The notes under the pieces: generated by a model | Told to the model about the DNA's origin: nothing | Database searches by the model: none | The model's input: only the letters and a program-made list of their open reading frames with translations | Assembly: GCF_024748615.1 (NCBI RefSeq) | Contig: NZ_CP087168.1 | Coordinates: forward strand, 1,240,001 to 1,304,000 | DNA: 64,000 bases | Source of the DNA: Pseudomonas sp. B21-048 | Lineage (GTDB): Bacteria > Pseudomonadota > Gammaproteobacteria > Pseudomonadales > Pseudomonadaceae | Reading direction: 5' to 3' | In this document: piece after piece, positions 15,828-25,788 of the stretch | How positions within the stretch are numbered: the stretch's first letter is position 1 | Layout: every line of letters starts with the position of its first letter | Made by a program: the position numbers and the translations under genes

Positions 15828-15904
15828 GGGGGCAAGCTCGTTTATGCTGGAAAAATACACAGCTCCTACGGGGGATCTTTGTTGTTGTGAAGTTTGTGCC
15901 AGGC

Positions 15905-17228
15905 ATAAAAAAGGTTCTTCACGGAATCCCGGGAAACACAGAAACAAGAACGCCGATTTGATTGATGATGTTCGTGCGAGCAAACACATCTAACAAACCG
16001 GCGTTCTTATGCGCGATATTAATACTTTCCTTCCTTTTTGGGAGGGCTTTTCTGTTGTCACCATCAAGCCTGATGGCGATACCCTACAAATCGATCTAAC
16101 CCCTCACGCCACCCGGTTCCCATCTTGTGGCGGGTGCCAAAAGCCCTGTTCAACCACTCATGAGTATTGCGAGCGAACCGTTCGTGATTTGCCCATCCTC
16201 GGCCGTGCGGTGCGTCTCAGCGTGTTGCTCAGACGTGTTGGCTGCCGTGATTGCGGCAAACGCATGGAAGCCGTCAGTTGGCTGGATCGCTATGCCCGCA
16301 TGACGCGCCGCCTGTCTGAGGCCGTCATTCAAGCCTGCGAGCGTCTGCCCACGCTGCACGTGGCTCAGATGTTTGGGCTGCATTGGGACACCGTGCGGTT
16401 GCTGGAGCGTCGGGCCTTGCAAGCGGCGCTGAGTGTTTTGCCGAAGGCGCAGCCACGGCGCCTGGTGATGGACGAATTCGCCCTGTTCAAAGGTCATCGC
16501 TACGCCAGCGTTGTGCTGGATGCGGATACACGACGAGTGCTGTGGATCGGCGAAGGCCGCAGCCGAGCGGCGGTCAGGCCATTTTTCGAAGAGCTCGGAC
16601 CGCAGGGTTGCGCTCGCATAGAAGCGGTGGCGATGGACATGAACACCGCGTTTGACCTGGAGGTTCGCCAGCAATGTCCGAACGCGCGAGTGATCTACGA
16701 CCTCTTTCATGTGGTGGCCAAATATGGCCGAGAGGTCATTGATCGAGTCCGCGTCGACGAAGCTAATCGGCTACGTCACGACAAGCCTGCGCGCAAGGTC
16801 ATCAAGCAAGCGCGATGGCTGCTTCTGCGTAATCCGCAGAACCTGAAAACGCCGGAGCAACAGGTCCGTTTGGAGGATCTGCTGGCGGCCAACCAAGCGT
16901 TGATGACGGTCTACTTGATGAAGGCTGAACTCAAAACGCTTTGGACGCCGAGCACCGCTTGGGGCTGGCGATCAGCCTGGAAGCAATGGCTGCGCCATGC
17001 TCAAGAAAGTGAAATACCGGCTCTGATCCAGTTTGCAAAGCGACTAAAGGGTTACTGGCGGGGCATCGTCAGCCGGGTTCGCTGGCCGATGCACACGGGT
17101 CAGCTGGAAGGCATAAACAATCGAATAAAGGTCATTAAGCGGATGGCGTACGGTTACCGGGACAGCGAATTCTTTTTCATGAAGATCAAGAGCGTCTTTC
17201 CCGGTAATCCGTGAAGAACCATAAAAAA
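15905..17228. mobile_element. ISL3-family insertion sequence with 8-bp TSD
   Basis: The element proper is 15913-17220 (1,308 bp). Its ends are 24-base inverted repeats starting GGTTCTTCACGGA and ending CCGGGAAA, matching at 22 of 24 positions. On both sides lies the identical 8-mer ATAAAAAA (15905-15912 and 17221-17228), the target duplication length expected for ISL3. One transposase gene fills it, and its stop codon lies inside the right repeat. Perfect duplication and an intact gene indicate a recent insertion. The target is the A-tract of the terminator behind livF. Confidence 0.95.
16009..17214 (+). CDS. ISL3-family transposase
   Basis: A 401-aa DDE transposase. The N-terminal zinc-binding part has CGGCQKPC and CRDCGKRM (about residues 39-83); an HTH follows near residue 120 (LHVAQMFGLHWDTVRLL). 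Catalytic candidates are D in VMDEFALFKGH, D in AVAMDMNTAF and E in GQLEGINNRIKVIKRMAYG. It is full length with no frameshift, so it is probably active. Confidence 0.95.
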   Translation: MRDINTFLPFWEGFSVVTIKPDGDTLQIDLTPHATRFPSCGGCQKPCSTTHEYCERTVRDLPILGRAVRLSVLLRRVGCRDCGKRMEAVSWLDRYARMTRRLSEAVIQACERLPTLHVAQMFGLHWDTVRLLERRALQAALSVLPKAQPRRLVMDEFALFKGHRYASVVLDADTRRVLWIGEGRSRAAVRPFFEELGPQGCARIEAVAMDMNTAFDLEVRQQCPNARVIYDLFHVVAKYGREVIDRVRVDEANRLRHDKPARKVIKQARWLLLRNPQNLKTPEQQVRLEDLLAANQALMTVYLMKAELKTLWTPSTAWGWRSAWKQWLRHAQESEIPALIQFAKRLKGYWRGIVSRVRWPMHTGQLEGINNRIKVIKRMAYGYRDSEFFFMKIKSVFPGNP

Positions 17229-17248
17229 CGGCCCGAAGGCCGTTTTTT
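17223..17248. terminator. Terminator of the liv operon
   Basis: AAAAAACGGCC-CGAA-GGCCGTTTTTT, a symmetrical hairpin with A and T runs, 16 bases past the livF stop. The IS right end abuts it, and the target duplication includes its A-tract; the hairpin itself is intact. Confidence 0.9.
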
Positions 17249-17263
17249 GTTTACCGCAATCGC

Positions 17264-17965
17264 TCAACCACCGAGGTACGCTTCACGCACTTTCGGGTCG
17301 GTCAACAGCGCTTCACCTGTCCCAGTCATCACCACCCGGCCGTTTTCCAGCACGTAGGCACGGTCGGCAATTTTCAGTGCCTGGTTGGCGTTCTGCTCAA
17401 CCAGAAACACCGTCACGCCATCCTTGCGCAGTTGTTCGATGATGTCGAAGATCTGCTGGATGATGATCGGTGCCAGGCCCAGCGATGGCTCGTCGAGCAG
17501 CAACAGCTTGGGCTTGCTCATCAGCGCACGGCCGATGGCGAGCATTTGCTGTTCGCCGCCTGACATGGTGCCGCCGCGTTGGGCGAAGCGTTCTTTCAGG
17601 CGTGGGAAAAGTCCGAGGACCTTGTCCATCTGTTCCTGATAATCGCCCTTGTCGGTGAAGAATCCGCCCATGGCGAGGTTCTCTTCCACGGTCAGACGGG
17701 CAAACACCCGACGACCTTCCGGCACTACCGCGATGCTTTTACGCATGATGTGCGACGAGTCCTGGCCGACGAGCTCTTCGCCCATGTAGCGGATGCTGCC
17801 GCTGTGGGCTTGCGGCGAACCGCAGAGGGTCATCAGCAGGGTCGACTTGCCGGCACCGTTGGCGCCGATCAGGGTCACGATCTCGCCCTGGCGGACTTCG
17901 ACGTTGACGCTGTGCAGCGCCTGGATCTTGCCGTAGAAGGTGGAAACGTTTTCGAACTGCAGCAT
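17264..17965 (-). CDS. livF: Branched-chain amino-acid ABC ATPase LivF/BraG
   Basis: A 233-aa ATPase of the high-affinity Leu/Ile/Val importer. Walker A GANGAGKST (34-42), signature MSGGEQQ (134-140) and Walker B LLLLDEP (154-160) are all intact. It pairs with LivG on the cytoplasmic face to drive uptake through LivHM. It is the last gene of the five-gene unit; its start abuts the end of livG with no gap. A strong terminator follows. Confidence 0.95.
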   Translation of the reverse strand: MLQFENVSTFYGKIQALHSVNVEVRQGEIVTLIGANGAGKSTLLMTLCGSPQAHSGSIRYMGEELVGQDSSHIMRKSIAVVPEGRRVFARLTVEENLAMGGFFTDKGDYQEQMDKVLGLFPRLKERFAQRGGTMSGGEQQMLAIGRALMSKPKLLLLDEPSLGLAPIIIQQIFDIIEQLRKDGVTVFLVEQNANQALKIADRAYVLENGRVVMTGTGEALLTDPKVREAYLGG

Positions 17966-18729
17966 TTACGCTTCCCCCAGATAGGCTTTGATCACTTCAG
18001 GATTGTCGCGGATCTGCTCCGGCGTGCCGTTGGCCAGCGGTGTGCCCTGATTGATCACGAAGATGTGGTCGGAGATGCTCATGACCAGTTTCATGTCGTG
18101 TTCGATCAGCAGCACGGTCACATCATGCTCTTCGCGCAAGGTGCCGATCAGTGCCTTGAGGTCTTCGGTTTCCCGCGGGTTGAGGCCGGCGGCCGGTTCG
18201 TCGAGCATAAGGATCCGCGGACGGGTCATCATGCAGCGAGCGATTTCCAGACGACGTTGCTGACCGTAGGCCAGGGTGCCGGCCGGACGGTTGGCGAACT
18301 CCTTGAGGTTGACCTTTTCCAGCCAGTACTCGGCGTATTCCATGGCCTCGCGTTCGCTTCTGCGGAACGCGGGGGTCTTGAACAGGCCGGCCAGGAAATT
18401 GGTGTTCAGGTGACGGTGTTGCGCGATCAAGAGGTTCTCGACCGCTGTCATTTCCTTGAACAGGCGCACGTTCTGGAACGTCCGCACCACGCCTTTGAGA
18501 GCAATCTTGTGGCCCGGCAGGCCCTGGATCGGCTCGCCGTTCAGCACGATGCTGCCGGCGGTTGGCTGGTAGAAACCGGTCAGGCAGTTGAACACAGTGG
18601 TCTTGCCGGCACCGTTGGGGCCGATCATCGATACCACTTGTTTCTCTTTGACGGTCAGGGCCACGCTGTTGACCGCCAACAGGCCGCCGAAGCGCATGCT
18701 CAGGTCCGTTACTTTCAGGATCTCGCGGC

Positions 18730-18733
<4 letters not shown>
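17966..18733 (-). CDS. livG: Branched-chain amino-acid ABC ATPase LivG/BraF
   Basis: A 255-aa ATPase with Walker [10 protein letters not shown] (38-46), the [15 protein letters not shown] signature region and Walker [13 protein letters not shown]. The C-terminal [21 protein letters not shown] is typical of the LivG branch. It overlaps livM by 4 bases (ATGA), indicating translational coupling. It partners with LivF. Confidence 0.95.
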
Positions 18734-19982
<1,249 letters not shown>

Positions 19983-19986
<4 letters not shown>

Positions 19987-20906
19987 ACTTTTTCAACCTC
20001 CGGACGGCCCAACAGGCCGGTTGGCCGGAACAACAACACCAGAACCAATAGACCGAACGCCACGACGTCCTTGTACTGGTCGCCGAAGATATCGGCACCA
20101 AAGGCTTCCGCCACCCCCAGCACCAGCCCGCCGAGCATCGCGCCGGGGATGCTGCCGATACCGCCCAATACGGCGGCGGTGAAGGCCTTGAGGCCGACCA
20201 GGAAACCGGCGTTAGGGTTGATCACGCCGTATTGCATGCTCAGCAGCACGGCCGCGATGGCCGCCAGTGCCGCACCGATGACGAAGGTCAGGGCGATGAT
20301 GTTGTTGGTATTGATACCCAAGAGGTTGGCCATCTTGATGTCTTCGGCACAGGCGCGGCAGGCGCGACCCAGACGAGAACGGGAGATGAACAGCGTCAGG
20401 CCGAGCATGGCGACCAGGGTCACCACGAACACCACGATTTGCATGTAGGAAATCAGCACTTCATGTGCGCCACCTGGCCCGATGGCAAAGTTGCCAGGGA
20501 TCAGGTTGGAGATGGATTTGTCCTTGGAGTCTTGCGCCAGCAGAACCGTGTTCTGCAGGAAGATCGACATGCCGATGGCGGATATCAGCGGGATCAGACG
20601 ATTGCTGCCGCGCAGGGGGCGGTAGGCGATCCGTTCGATGCTGTAACCGTAGGCACTGGTAACGACGATGGTCGCGATGAAAGCCGCGGTCATCAAGAGC
20701 GGGACACTGTCGAGTCCCAGCATGGCCAGCCCGGCGATGGCGATGAACGCCACGTAAGAGCCGATCATGTACACCTCGCCATGGGCGAAGTTGATCATTC
20801 CAATGATGCCGTAAACCATCGTATAGCCGATGGCGATCAGGGCATACGTGCTGCCAATGGTCAGACCATTAACCAGCTGTTGGAAAAAGTGATAGATGTC
20901 AGGCAT
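19983..20906 (-). CDS. livH: Branched-chain amino-acid permease LivH/BraD
   Basis: A 307-aa permease with about 8 hydrophobic segments, starting [20 protein letters not shown] and containing [18 protein letters not shown] and the ATPase-contact loop [20 protein letters not shown]. It is the first gene after the perfect hairpin that separates it from the binding-protein gene, so its expression is probably lower than that of livK. Confidence 0.95.
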
Positions 20907-21085
20907 TACAGCGCTCCTAAAAACCTGATACGCATTTCACTGGTGGAGTCATTTTCCCGCTCGAGCCCCATGGATCTGCATCCACTTCGGATTCGAGGTT
21001 TGCCAGCGAACCGCTGATGACGGTTTTGAGATTTTCAGGTGGGGAGACTGGCGGATCACGCCAGCGCGGCCCAATACGTTCGTAA

Positions 21086-21117
21086 AATAAAGCCCACGGC
21101 ACGCCGTGGGCTTTATT
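21086..21117 (-). terminator. Hairpin between livK and livH (attenuator-like)
   Basis: Perfect 15-base arms AATAAAGCCCACGGC / GCCGTGGGCTTTATT with a 2-base loop, 22 bases past the livK stop and 180 bases before livH. Partial termination here would give more binding protein than permease, a common design in ABC importers. Confidence 0.75.
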
Positions 21118-21138
21118 GGCAGTCAGTCAGGCCAGGCC

Positions 21139-22266
21139 TTACTGAGGCGAAACTTCAGTTTTAGGTTTGCCGAAGTGCCACTGGTAAACCACGAATTTGA
21201 AGTCTTTCAGGTCGCCCTTGGCGTCGAAGCTCAGGTCGCCGGTCGGGGTTTTGAAAGTGCCTGCGTGGATGGCTTCAGCCACTTTGGCGGTGTCTTCGCT
21301 CTTCGCGGCCTTGATGCCTTCGGCGATGACTTGCACAGCCGAGTAGGCCGGGAACACGAACGGACCGCTCGGGTCTTCTTTCTTGGCTTTGAACGCATCA
21401 GCCAGGGCGACGTTGGCCGGGTCCTGGTCGAAGGATTTCGGCAGGGTGACCAGCAGGCCTTCGGAAGATTCCTTGGCGATCTGCGAAATGGAGTCGTTAC
21501 CCACGCCTTCCGGACCCATGAACTTGGCTTTCAGGCCTTTTTCCTGAGCTTGGCGCAGGATCAGACCCAGCTCCGGGTGGTAACCGCCGTAGTAGACGAA
21601 GTCGACGTTGGCTTGCTTGAGCTTGGCGATCATCGAGGAGAAGTCTTTGTCGCCGGCGTTGATACCTTCGAACACGGCAACCTTGACGCCTTTGCCTTCG
21701 AGGGTTTTCTTCACGGCGCTGGCGATGCCTTCACCGTATTGCTGTTTGTCGTGCAGCACGGCAACGATTTTTGGTTTTACGTGATCGGCGATGTAGTTAC
21801 CGGCGGCAGGGCCCTGGGCGCTGTCCAGACCGATGGTGCGGAACACCATTTTATAACCACGGGAGGTGATGTCCGGGCTGGTGGCAGCCGGGGTGATCAT
21901 GATCACGCCTTCATCTTCGTAGATGTCGGACGCCGGTTGAGTGGAGCTGGAGCACAGGTGACCGACCACGAACTTGACGCCGTCGTTGACGACTTTGTTC
22001 GCAACAGCAACCGCTTGTTTTGGATCGCAGGCATCGTCGTATTCAACGGCTTCGAGTTTCTTGCCGTCGACGCCGCCCTTGGCGTTGATTTGTTCGATGG
22101 CCATTTTGGAGCCACTGAACTGCATGTCGCCGTATTGGGCTACAGGGCCGGTTTTAGGGCCGGCGATACCGATCTTGATGGTGTCAGCGGCGAACGAATG
22201 GCTGGCAACCCCGGCCAGAACCATAGCGGCAAACAGTTTTGAAATCTGCTTAGTAGCCTTAGTCAT
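21139..22266 (-). CDS. braC: Branched-chain amino-acid binding protein BraC/LivK
   Basis: A 375-aa periplasmic binding protein: signal peptide ending VASHSFAADT (about residues 1-28), then a LIVBP-like type I fold (IKIGIAGPKTGPVAQYGDMQ, EQINAKGGVDGKKL). It captures Leu, Ile, Val and often Ala/Thr and delivers them to LivHM. It is the first gene of the transporter unit. The 350-base upstream gap holds its promoter and a perfect palindrome at 22368-22381. Confidence 0.95.
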   Translation of the reverse strand: MTKATKQISKLFAAMVLAGVASHSFAADTIKIGIAGPKTGPVAQYGDMQFSGSKMAIEQINAKGGVDGKKLEAVEYDDACDPKQAVAVANKVVNDGVKFVVGHLCSSSTQPASDIYEDEGVIMITPAATSPDITSRGYKMVFRTIGLDSAQGPAAGNYIADHVKPKIVAVLHDKQQYGEGIASAVKKTLEGKGVKVAVFEGINAGDKDFSSMIAKLKQANVDFVYYGGYHPELGLILRQAQEKGLKAKFMGPEGVGNDSISQIAKESSEGLLVTLPKSFDQDPANVALADAFKAKKEDPSGPFVFPAYSAVQVIAEGIKAAKSEDTAKVAEAIHAGTFKTPTGDLSFDAKGDLKDFKFVVYQWHFGKPKTEVSPQ

Positions 22267-22617
22267 AGTGCTCCACTCTTACTGTTGTAATTTTTATAGT
22301 CCTGGTAGCCGTAGCAGCAGAACCGGGTCAGATATCGTTGATATCCTCCGGAAAATGCCCCCGGCAACTGTACCGGTACAGTGTAGAGCGCCAATTGTTA
22401 GCCTGGGAAGCTGGCGCCAGGGGGCAAAACCTGAGGGTGTCGCTTTATTGAAAGAAAAAGACAGAATCGCGGCGGGATGTTAGCTGGCTAATACTTGATT
22501 CAGCAGCATTCCTTGGCTTTCCTACGTTTTTCAATCGGTAACGCAATTGCATCCGGGTTTTTCTGGCGCAATACCGACGTTATCATTCACGTCGATTTCT
22601 TTTTGCGGACAGGACCC
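22267..22617. other. braC upstream region with palindrome
   Basis: No gene seen. It contains the perfect 14-base palindrome CTGTACCGGTACAG (22368-22381), a likely protein-binding site, about 100 bases before the braC start on the minus strand and 240 before the DUF2288 gene on the plus strand. The regulator cannot be named from sequence. Confidence 0.45.
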
Positions 22618-22923
22618 ATGACTCAAGACGCTAGCACCCTCTATGCCAAACTGCTTGGTGAGACCGCATCTATTACTTGGAAAGAGTTGGAGCCGTTCTT
22701 CGCCAAGGGTGCCCTATTGTGGGTCGATCCGGGTCTGGATTTGATCGCTGCGGCAGAAGCGGTGGCAACCGATCAAGGCGAGAAAGTCGCTGCCTGGTTG
22801 GCTGCGGACAAGGTCGCCAAGCTGTCTGAAACGCGGGCGCTGGATCTTTTTGAGCGCGATCCCGAGCTGTGGGCTGTGGTGGTTTCGCCGTGGATTCTGA
22901 TCCAGGAAAGGGCGCAGGCTTGA
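22618..22923 (+). CDS. DUF2288 family protein
   Basis: A 101-aa cytoplasmic protein. The pattern LLGETASITWKELEPFFAKG, LLWVDPGLDLI, a central KVAAWLAADKVAKL and LWAVVVSPWILIQE is that of the DUF2288 family, conserved in gamma-proteobacteria and without a known function. The ATG at 22618 follows GGACAGGA; an in-frame start 123 bases upstream adds residues not typical of the family. Single gene, between braC and the tubulin-like gene; a REPIN-like repeat follows. Confidence 0.8.
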   Translation: MTQDASTLYAKLLGETASITWKELEPFFAKGALLWVDPGLDLIAAAEAVATDQGEKVAAWLAADKVAKLSETRALDLFERDPELWAVVVSPWILIQERAQA

Positions 22924-23109
22924 ATGCTTGCACCGATTTGGTGCTCGTTTTATTCGGGTAAAAGTGTGTAGCCGAGTAGCGTGATGGCCTGTTGCCGTAG
23001 AGAAAGGCCACAGAAAGGCCGGCATAACGGTGACGTTAACGTAACGGGAACAGTTTATTGAGCAGCCGCTTGGCTGCTTAATTGTTTCTGGATATTTGAA
23101 AAAAGATCA

Positions 23110-23235
23110 GATCAAAAGATCGTCCGAACGCGGCCCGAACCTTCGCTAGCTCCTACGGGCTGCGGTTCGCATGACATCGCAGCGCGCTTTTGTAGGCGCT
23201 GCCGAAGGTTCGGGCCGCGTTCGGACGATCTTTTC
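23110..23235. repeat. REPIN-like inverted repeat, family B
   Basis: Two long arms in opposite orientation (GATCGTCCGAACGCGGCCCG near 23119 and its complement near 23209), each about 28 bases, enclosing a CTAGCTCCTACGGGCTGCGG-type middle. This is two REP units facing each other, as in REPINs. Related pieces occur at 30202, 41025, 45269, 52299 and 55688. Confidence 0.8.
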
Positions 23236-23244
23236 GGGCTTAGC

Positions 23245-25440
23245 TCAAGCCGTCTTGCCGGTGTGATTGTTAAGCGAAATAACCTTGGTTTTGCCAATCC
23301 GGTGACGGTAAATCTCGCGCAGATACTTGATCGCCTTCTTCACGCAATCCCGAGAGAGGCGGATGTCGTTGATCGAGACAAACTTGTCCTTGTCGTTGAT
23401 CAGCTCACGGTACTTCTTCTCGTACATCGGTTTGATCGCGTACCAGTTGGTGTCGAGGATCTTCGCCGGGTTTTCGAATTCGTTGAGCAGTTCGTCGATC
23501 CGGTCTTCATCGAATTCTTCATTGATGATGAAGTCCAGGATCGAGTTGTCGAGCGTCTCGTCGAAGCGGTACGGGTTTTTCGCAAAGCAGCGCTTGATGA
23601 AGGCCACGATCAGGGTCAGAAAGTCGTCCGACAGGCACGGGCTCTTGGCGATGAGGGTGGTCAGCGATAGGTTGGCCGAGGCGCCGATCACCAGCGCATA
23701 ACGCTTGAGCGTGGTGTTGGGGAAGAGGCTGTTGAGGTGGGTCTTCAACCGGTTCAGGTCCATGTAGGACAGCTTGTAGTCCTTGGGCAAGGACACAATC
23801 GATACCACCGACGAGCAATTCTTGAAGAAGTGCAGGTCGTGCAACGCGGCCGCGTCATAGCCCGAATTCTTGTACTGCTCAAGCGAGGCGCGATAGCGCT
23901 TGGACTCGATCGGCAACAGGCTGATGCCTTCGATTGCCTGGGTGACCTTGTTGAAGTGCGGCAGGTCGATGGAGCGGAAGAACAGGTCATCGATGTTCAG
24001 GCGCTGCGGCTCTTTCTCGAACACCTTGAACTTGTCGCTGCTCGGCGGCGGGGTTTCCGGCACCACGGACTCGGCGTAGGCAATCGCCACCGGGCCGGCC
24101 AGGCTCATGAACAGGTCGTTGGCGTCCAGGCGAATGGTTTCGCCGATGTCGATGCCGGCGCGACGGAAATAGTTCTGGTCGTAGTCGGTGGTGACCGCCT
24201 GCGCTGTCAGAATGTTGAAGATCTGCTGTGAGATGTACTGGTTGGCGTGCTTTTCCATGGCATTGACATCAATGTTCTGGATGTTGCCGTCATCGCTTTC
24301 TTCGGCGTAACGCATGATGTCGTTGGAGATCAGCATCATCGCGTTCCATGGGCGGATACGGCCCATGACGCTGGCTTCGCTGCTGTCTTCATTGGCGAAG
24401 TTGTAGGAGAAGTCCCACTCTTCCGACAGGTATTTGCACAGCAGGCGGCCGGCGTTGATGTGCAGCGCCTCGGACATTTCGCTGCGGTGATCGGAAATGT
24501 TCGGCAGTACGCAAATGCCGCTGGTGAAGATCGGCTCGAAGACGAAGGAATGACCGCTCTTGCTGTCGTGCTCGTCCATCGGCTTGGTGTCGAACGTCTT
24601 GTTCATGTACGAGTGCTGCTGAGCCAAGCCGAATTCCGAGGCCATGCCCGAACCGGTACCGCCGCCGGCACTGAAGATCGAGAAATACAGGCGCGACTGG
24701 TTGGCCTTGATCCCGCAGCTGTCGATCAGGTAAGAGTGAATCATCTTCCAGTCAGGGCTGGAAAACCGCTGGGTATCCTTGTTCAGGATGATCTTGGCCA
24801 AGTATTGGCCGAGGATCGGCGCGTTACCGGCGCCACCGGCGTGGACTTCCGACAAGTCCATGATTTTCATTTTGCTGTAGTCGCGCAAAAAGCCGCTTTT
24901 TTCGCCCTTGCGCGAGAAACGGATGCGACCGGCAATGTCTTTGTCCAGGTCGCCGAGCATCACCAGCGGCTCGACCAGGAACACCGGTTTGCTGGCCTTG
25001 TTCGATCCCAGGCGCAGGTTGTTACGAATCCACTGCGCCGGGCTGTAGCCCTTTTCGGCGTAGCGTTTGTCCGGCGACAGACGGTCTTCATTGTTGAATT
25101 CGTTGAGGTAGAACTTGCGGGCGTTGTACACCAGCTCCGCCACGTCCAGCGCGATGTTCGAACCGCAGCGGCCCAGGCCGATCAGGCACACCGACGGGAA
25201 TTCCTGATCGCTGTGTTGTTCGCTGTCGCCTTCCAAATGGGGCGGGCGCGGGAACACCAGGTCGCGCAGGCCGTCGAGGTTATCGAGGATGCGGTCGGTA
25301 TTGGTTTCGGTGAAGTACAGGTATTGCTGGGTCGCCAGCGGACGCGGTGGGGTCAATGGCTTCGACGATGAGGGGCTGTTCGCCGCGGGGCTCAGGGTCA
25401 GGTCGGATACCGTGGGGGCCGGATTATTTTTAGAAGTCAT
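23245..25440 (-). CDS. Tubulin/FtsZ-superfamily protein (Tubulin_2-like)
   Basis: A 731-aa protein with the nucleotide-binding features of tubulin/FtsZ. Residues 1-40 are Pro/Ser-rich and probably disordered. T1 loop: GLGRCGSN (88-95). T3-like loop: GGAGNAP (202-208). Tubulin signature: AGGGTGSG (258-265). SEALHINAGRLL (323-334) recalls the NEALYD segment of tubulin. WNAMMLISNDIM (365-376) matches the FtsZ strand with P-N-D. The T7 synergy-loop position reads RLDANDL (437-443), keeping both acidic residues (D439, D442). About 450-731 has no fold I recognise. It is most like the chromosomal tubulin-like proteins of Pfam Tubulin_2. Assembly, partners and role are unknown. The gene stands alone, divergent from an MFS gene, with a REPIN behind it. 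Confidence 0.85.
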   Translation of the reverse strand: MTSKNNPAPTVSDLTLSPAANSPSSSKPLTPPRPLATQQYLYFTETNTDRILDNLDGLRDLVFPRPPHLEGDSEQHSDQEFPSVCLIGLGRCGSNIALDVAELVYNARKFYLNEFNNEDRLSPDKRYAEKGYSPAQWIRNNLRLGSNKASKPVFLVEPLVMLGDLDKDIAGRIRFSRKGEKSGFLRDYSKMKIMDLSEVHAGGAGNAPILGQYLAKIILNKDTQRFSSPDWKMIHSYLIDSCGIKANQSRLYFSIFSAGGGTGSGMASEFGLAQQHSYMNKTFDTKPMDEHDSKSGHSFVFEPIFTSGICVLPNISDHRSEMSEALHINAGRLLCKYLSEEWDFSYNFANEDSSEASVMGRIRPWNAMMLISNDIMRYAEESDDGNIQNIDVNAMEKHANQYISQQIFNILTAQAVTTDYDQNYFRRAGIDIGETIRLDANDLFMSLAGPVAIAYAESVVPETPPPSSDKFKVFEKEPQRLNIDDLFFRSIDLPHFNKVTQAIEGISLLPIESKRYRASLEQYKNSGYDAAALHDLHFFKNCSSVVSIVSLPKDYKLSYMDLNRLKTHLNSLFPNTTLKRYALVIGASANLSLTTLIAKSPCLSDDFLTLIVAFIKRCFAKNPYRFDETLDNSILDFIINEEFDEDRIDELLNEFENPAKILDTNWYAIKPMYEKKYRELINDKDKFVSINDIRLSRDCVKKAIKYLREIYRHRIGKTKVISLNNHTGKTA

Positions 25441-25788
25441 TGTGCGCCATATGCCTGGACTGGTCGGCTCGTCGACAAGGTGTCATCGAGTCATCACGGA
25501 ATGGGATCTCGCGTCATTCTTGCAGCGCGAATATGGCCCAAGCGTCAGGGCCTTGGCCTGAGCGTCGCTCGGGGGAATCCGTTCCTTGATGATGAATCGG
25601 CCAATATTCGATGATCTTTAATCGAAAGAAGGCTAAATGATGGCTGCGGGGGGCGCCGCATTGACTGCCATGGACGGTATCAGCCTTACGAAAAATTACA
25701 GACAGCTATGACGGGCCTGACTAGATTGGCGGTTCCGGGCTCGAATGCGTTGGCAATGAAGCCCAATAACAATAAAGAGACGGACCCC
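25441..25788. other. Divergent promoter region, nothing recognised
   Basis: Contains the promoters of the tubulin-like gene and of the MFS gene. No clear operator, riboswitch or small gene was seen. Confidence 0.4.

Noticed and set aside
23029..23044. Palindrome ACGTTAACGT resembling a LiuR-type site
   Set aside because: It lies between the DUF2288 stop and a REPIN, with no target gene beside it.
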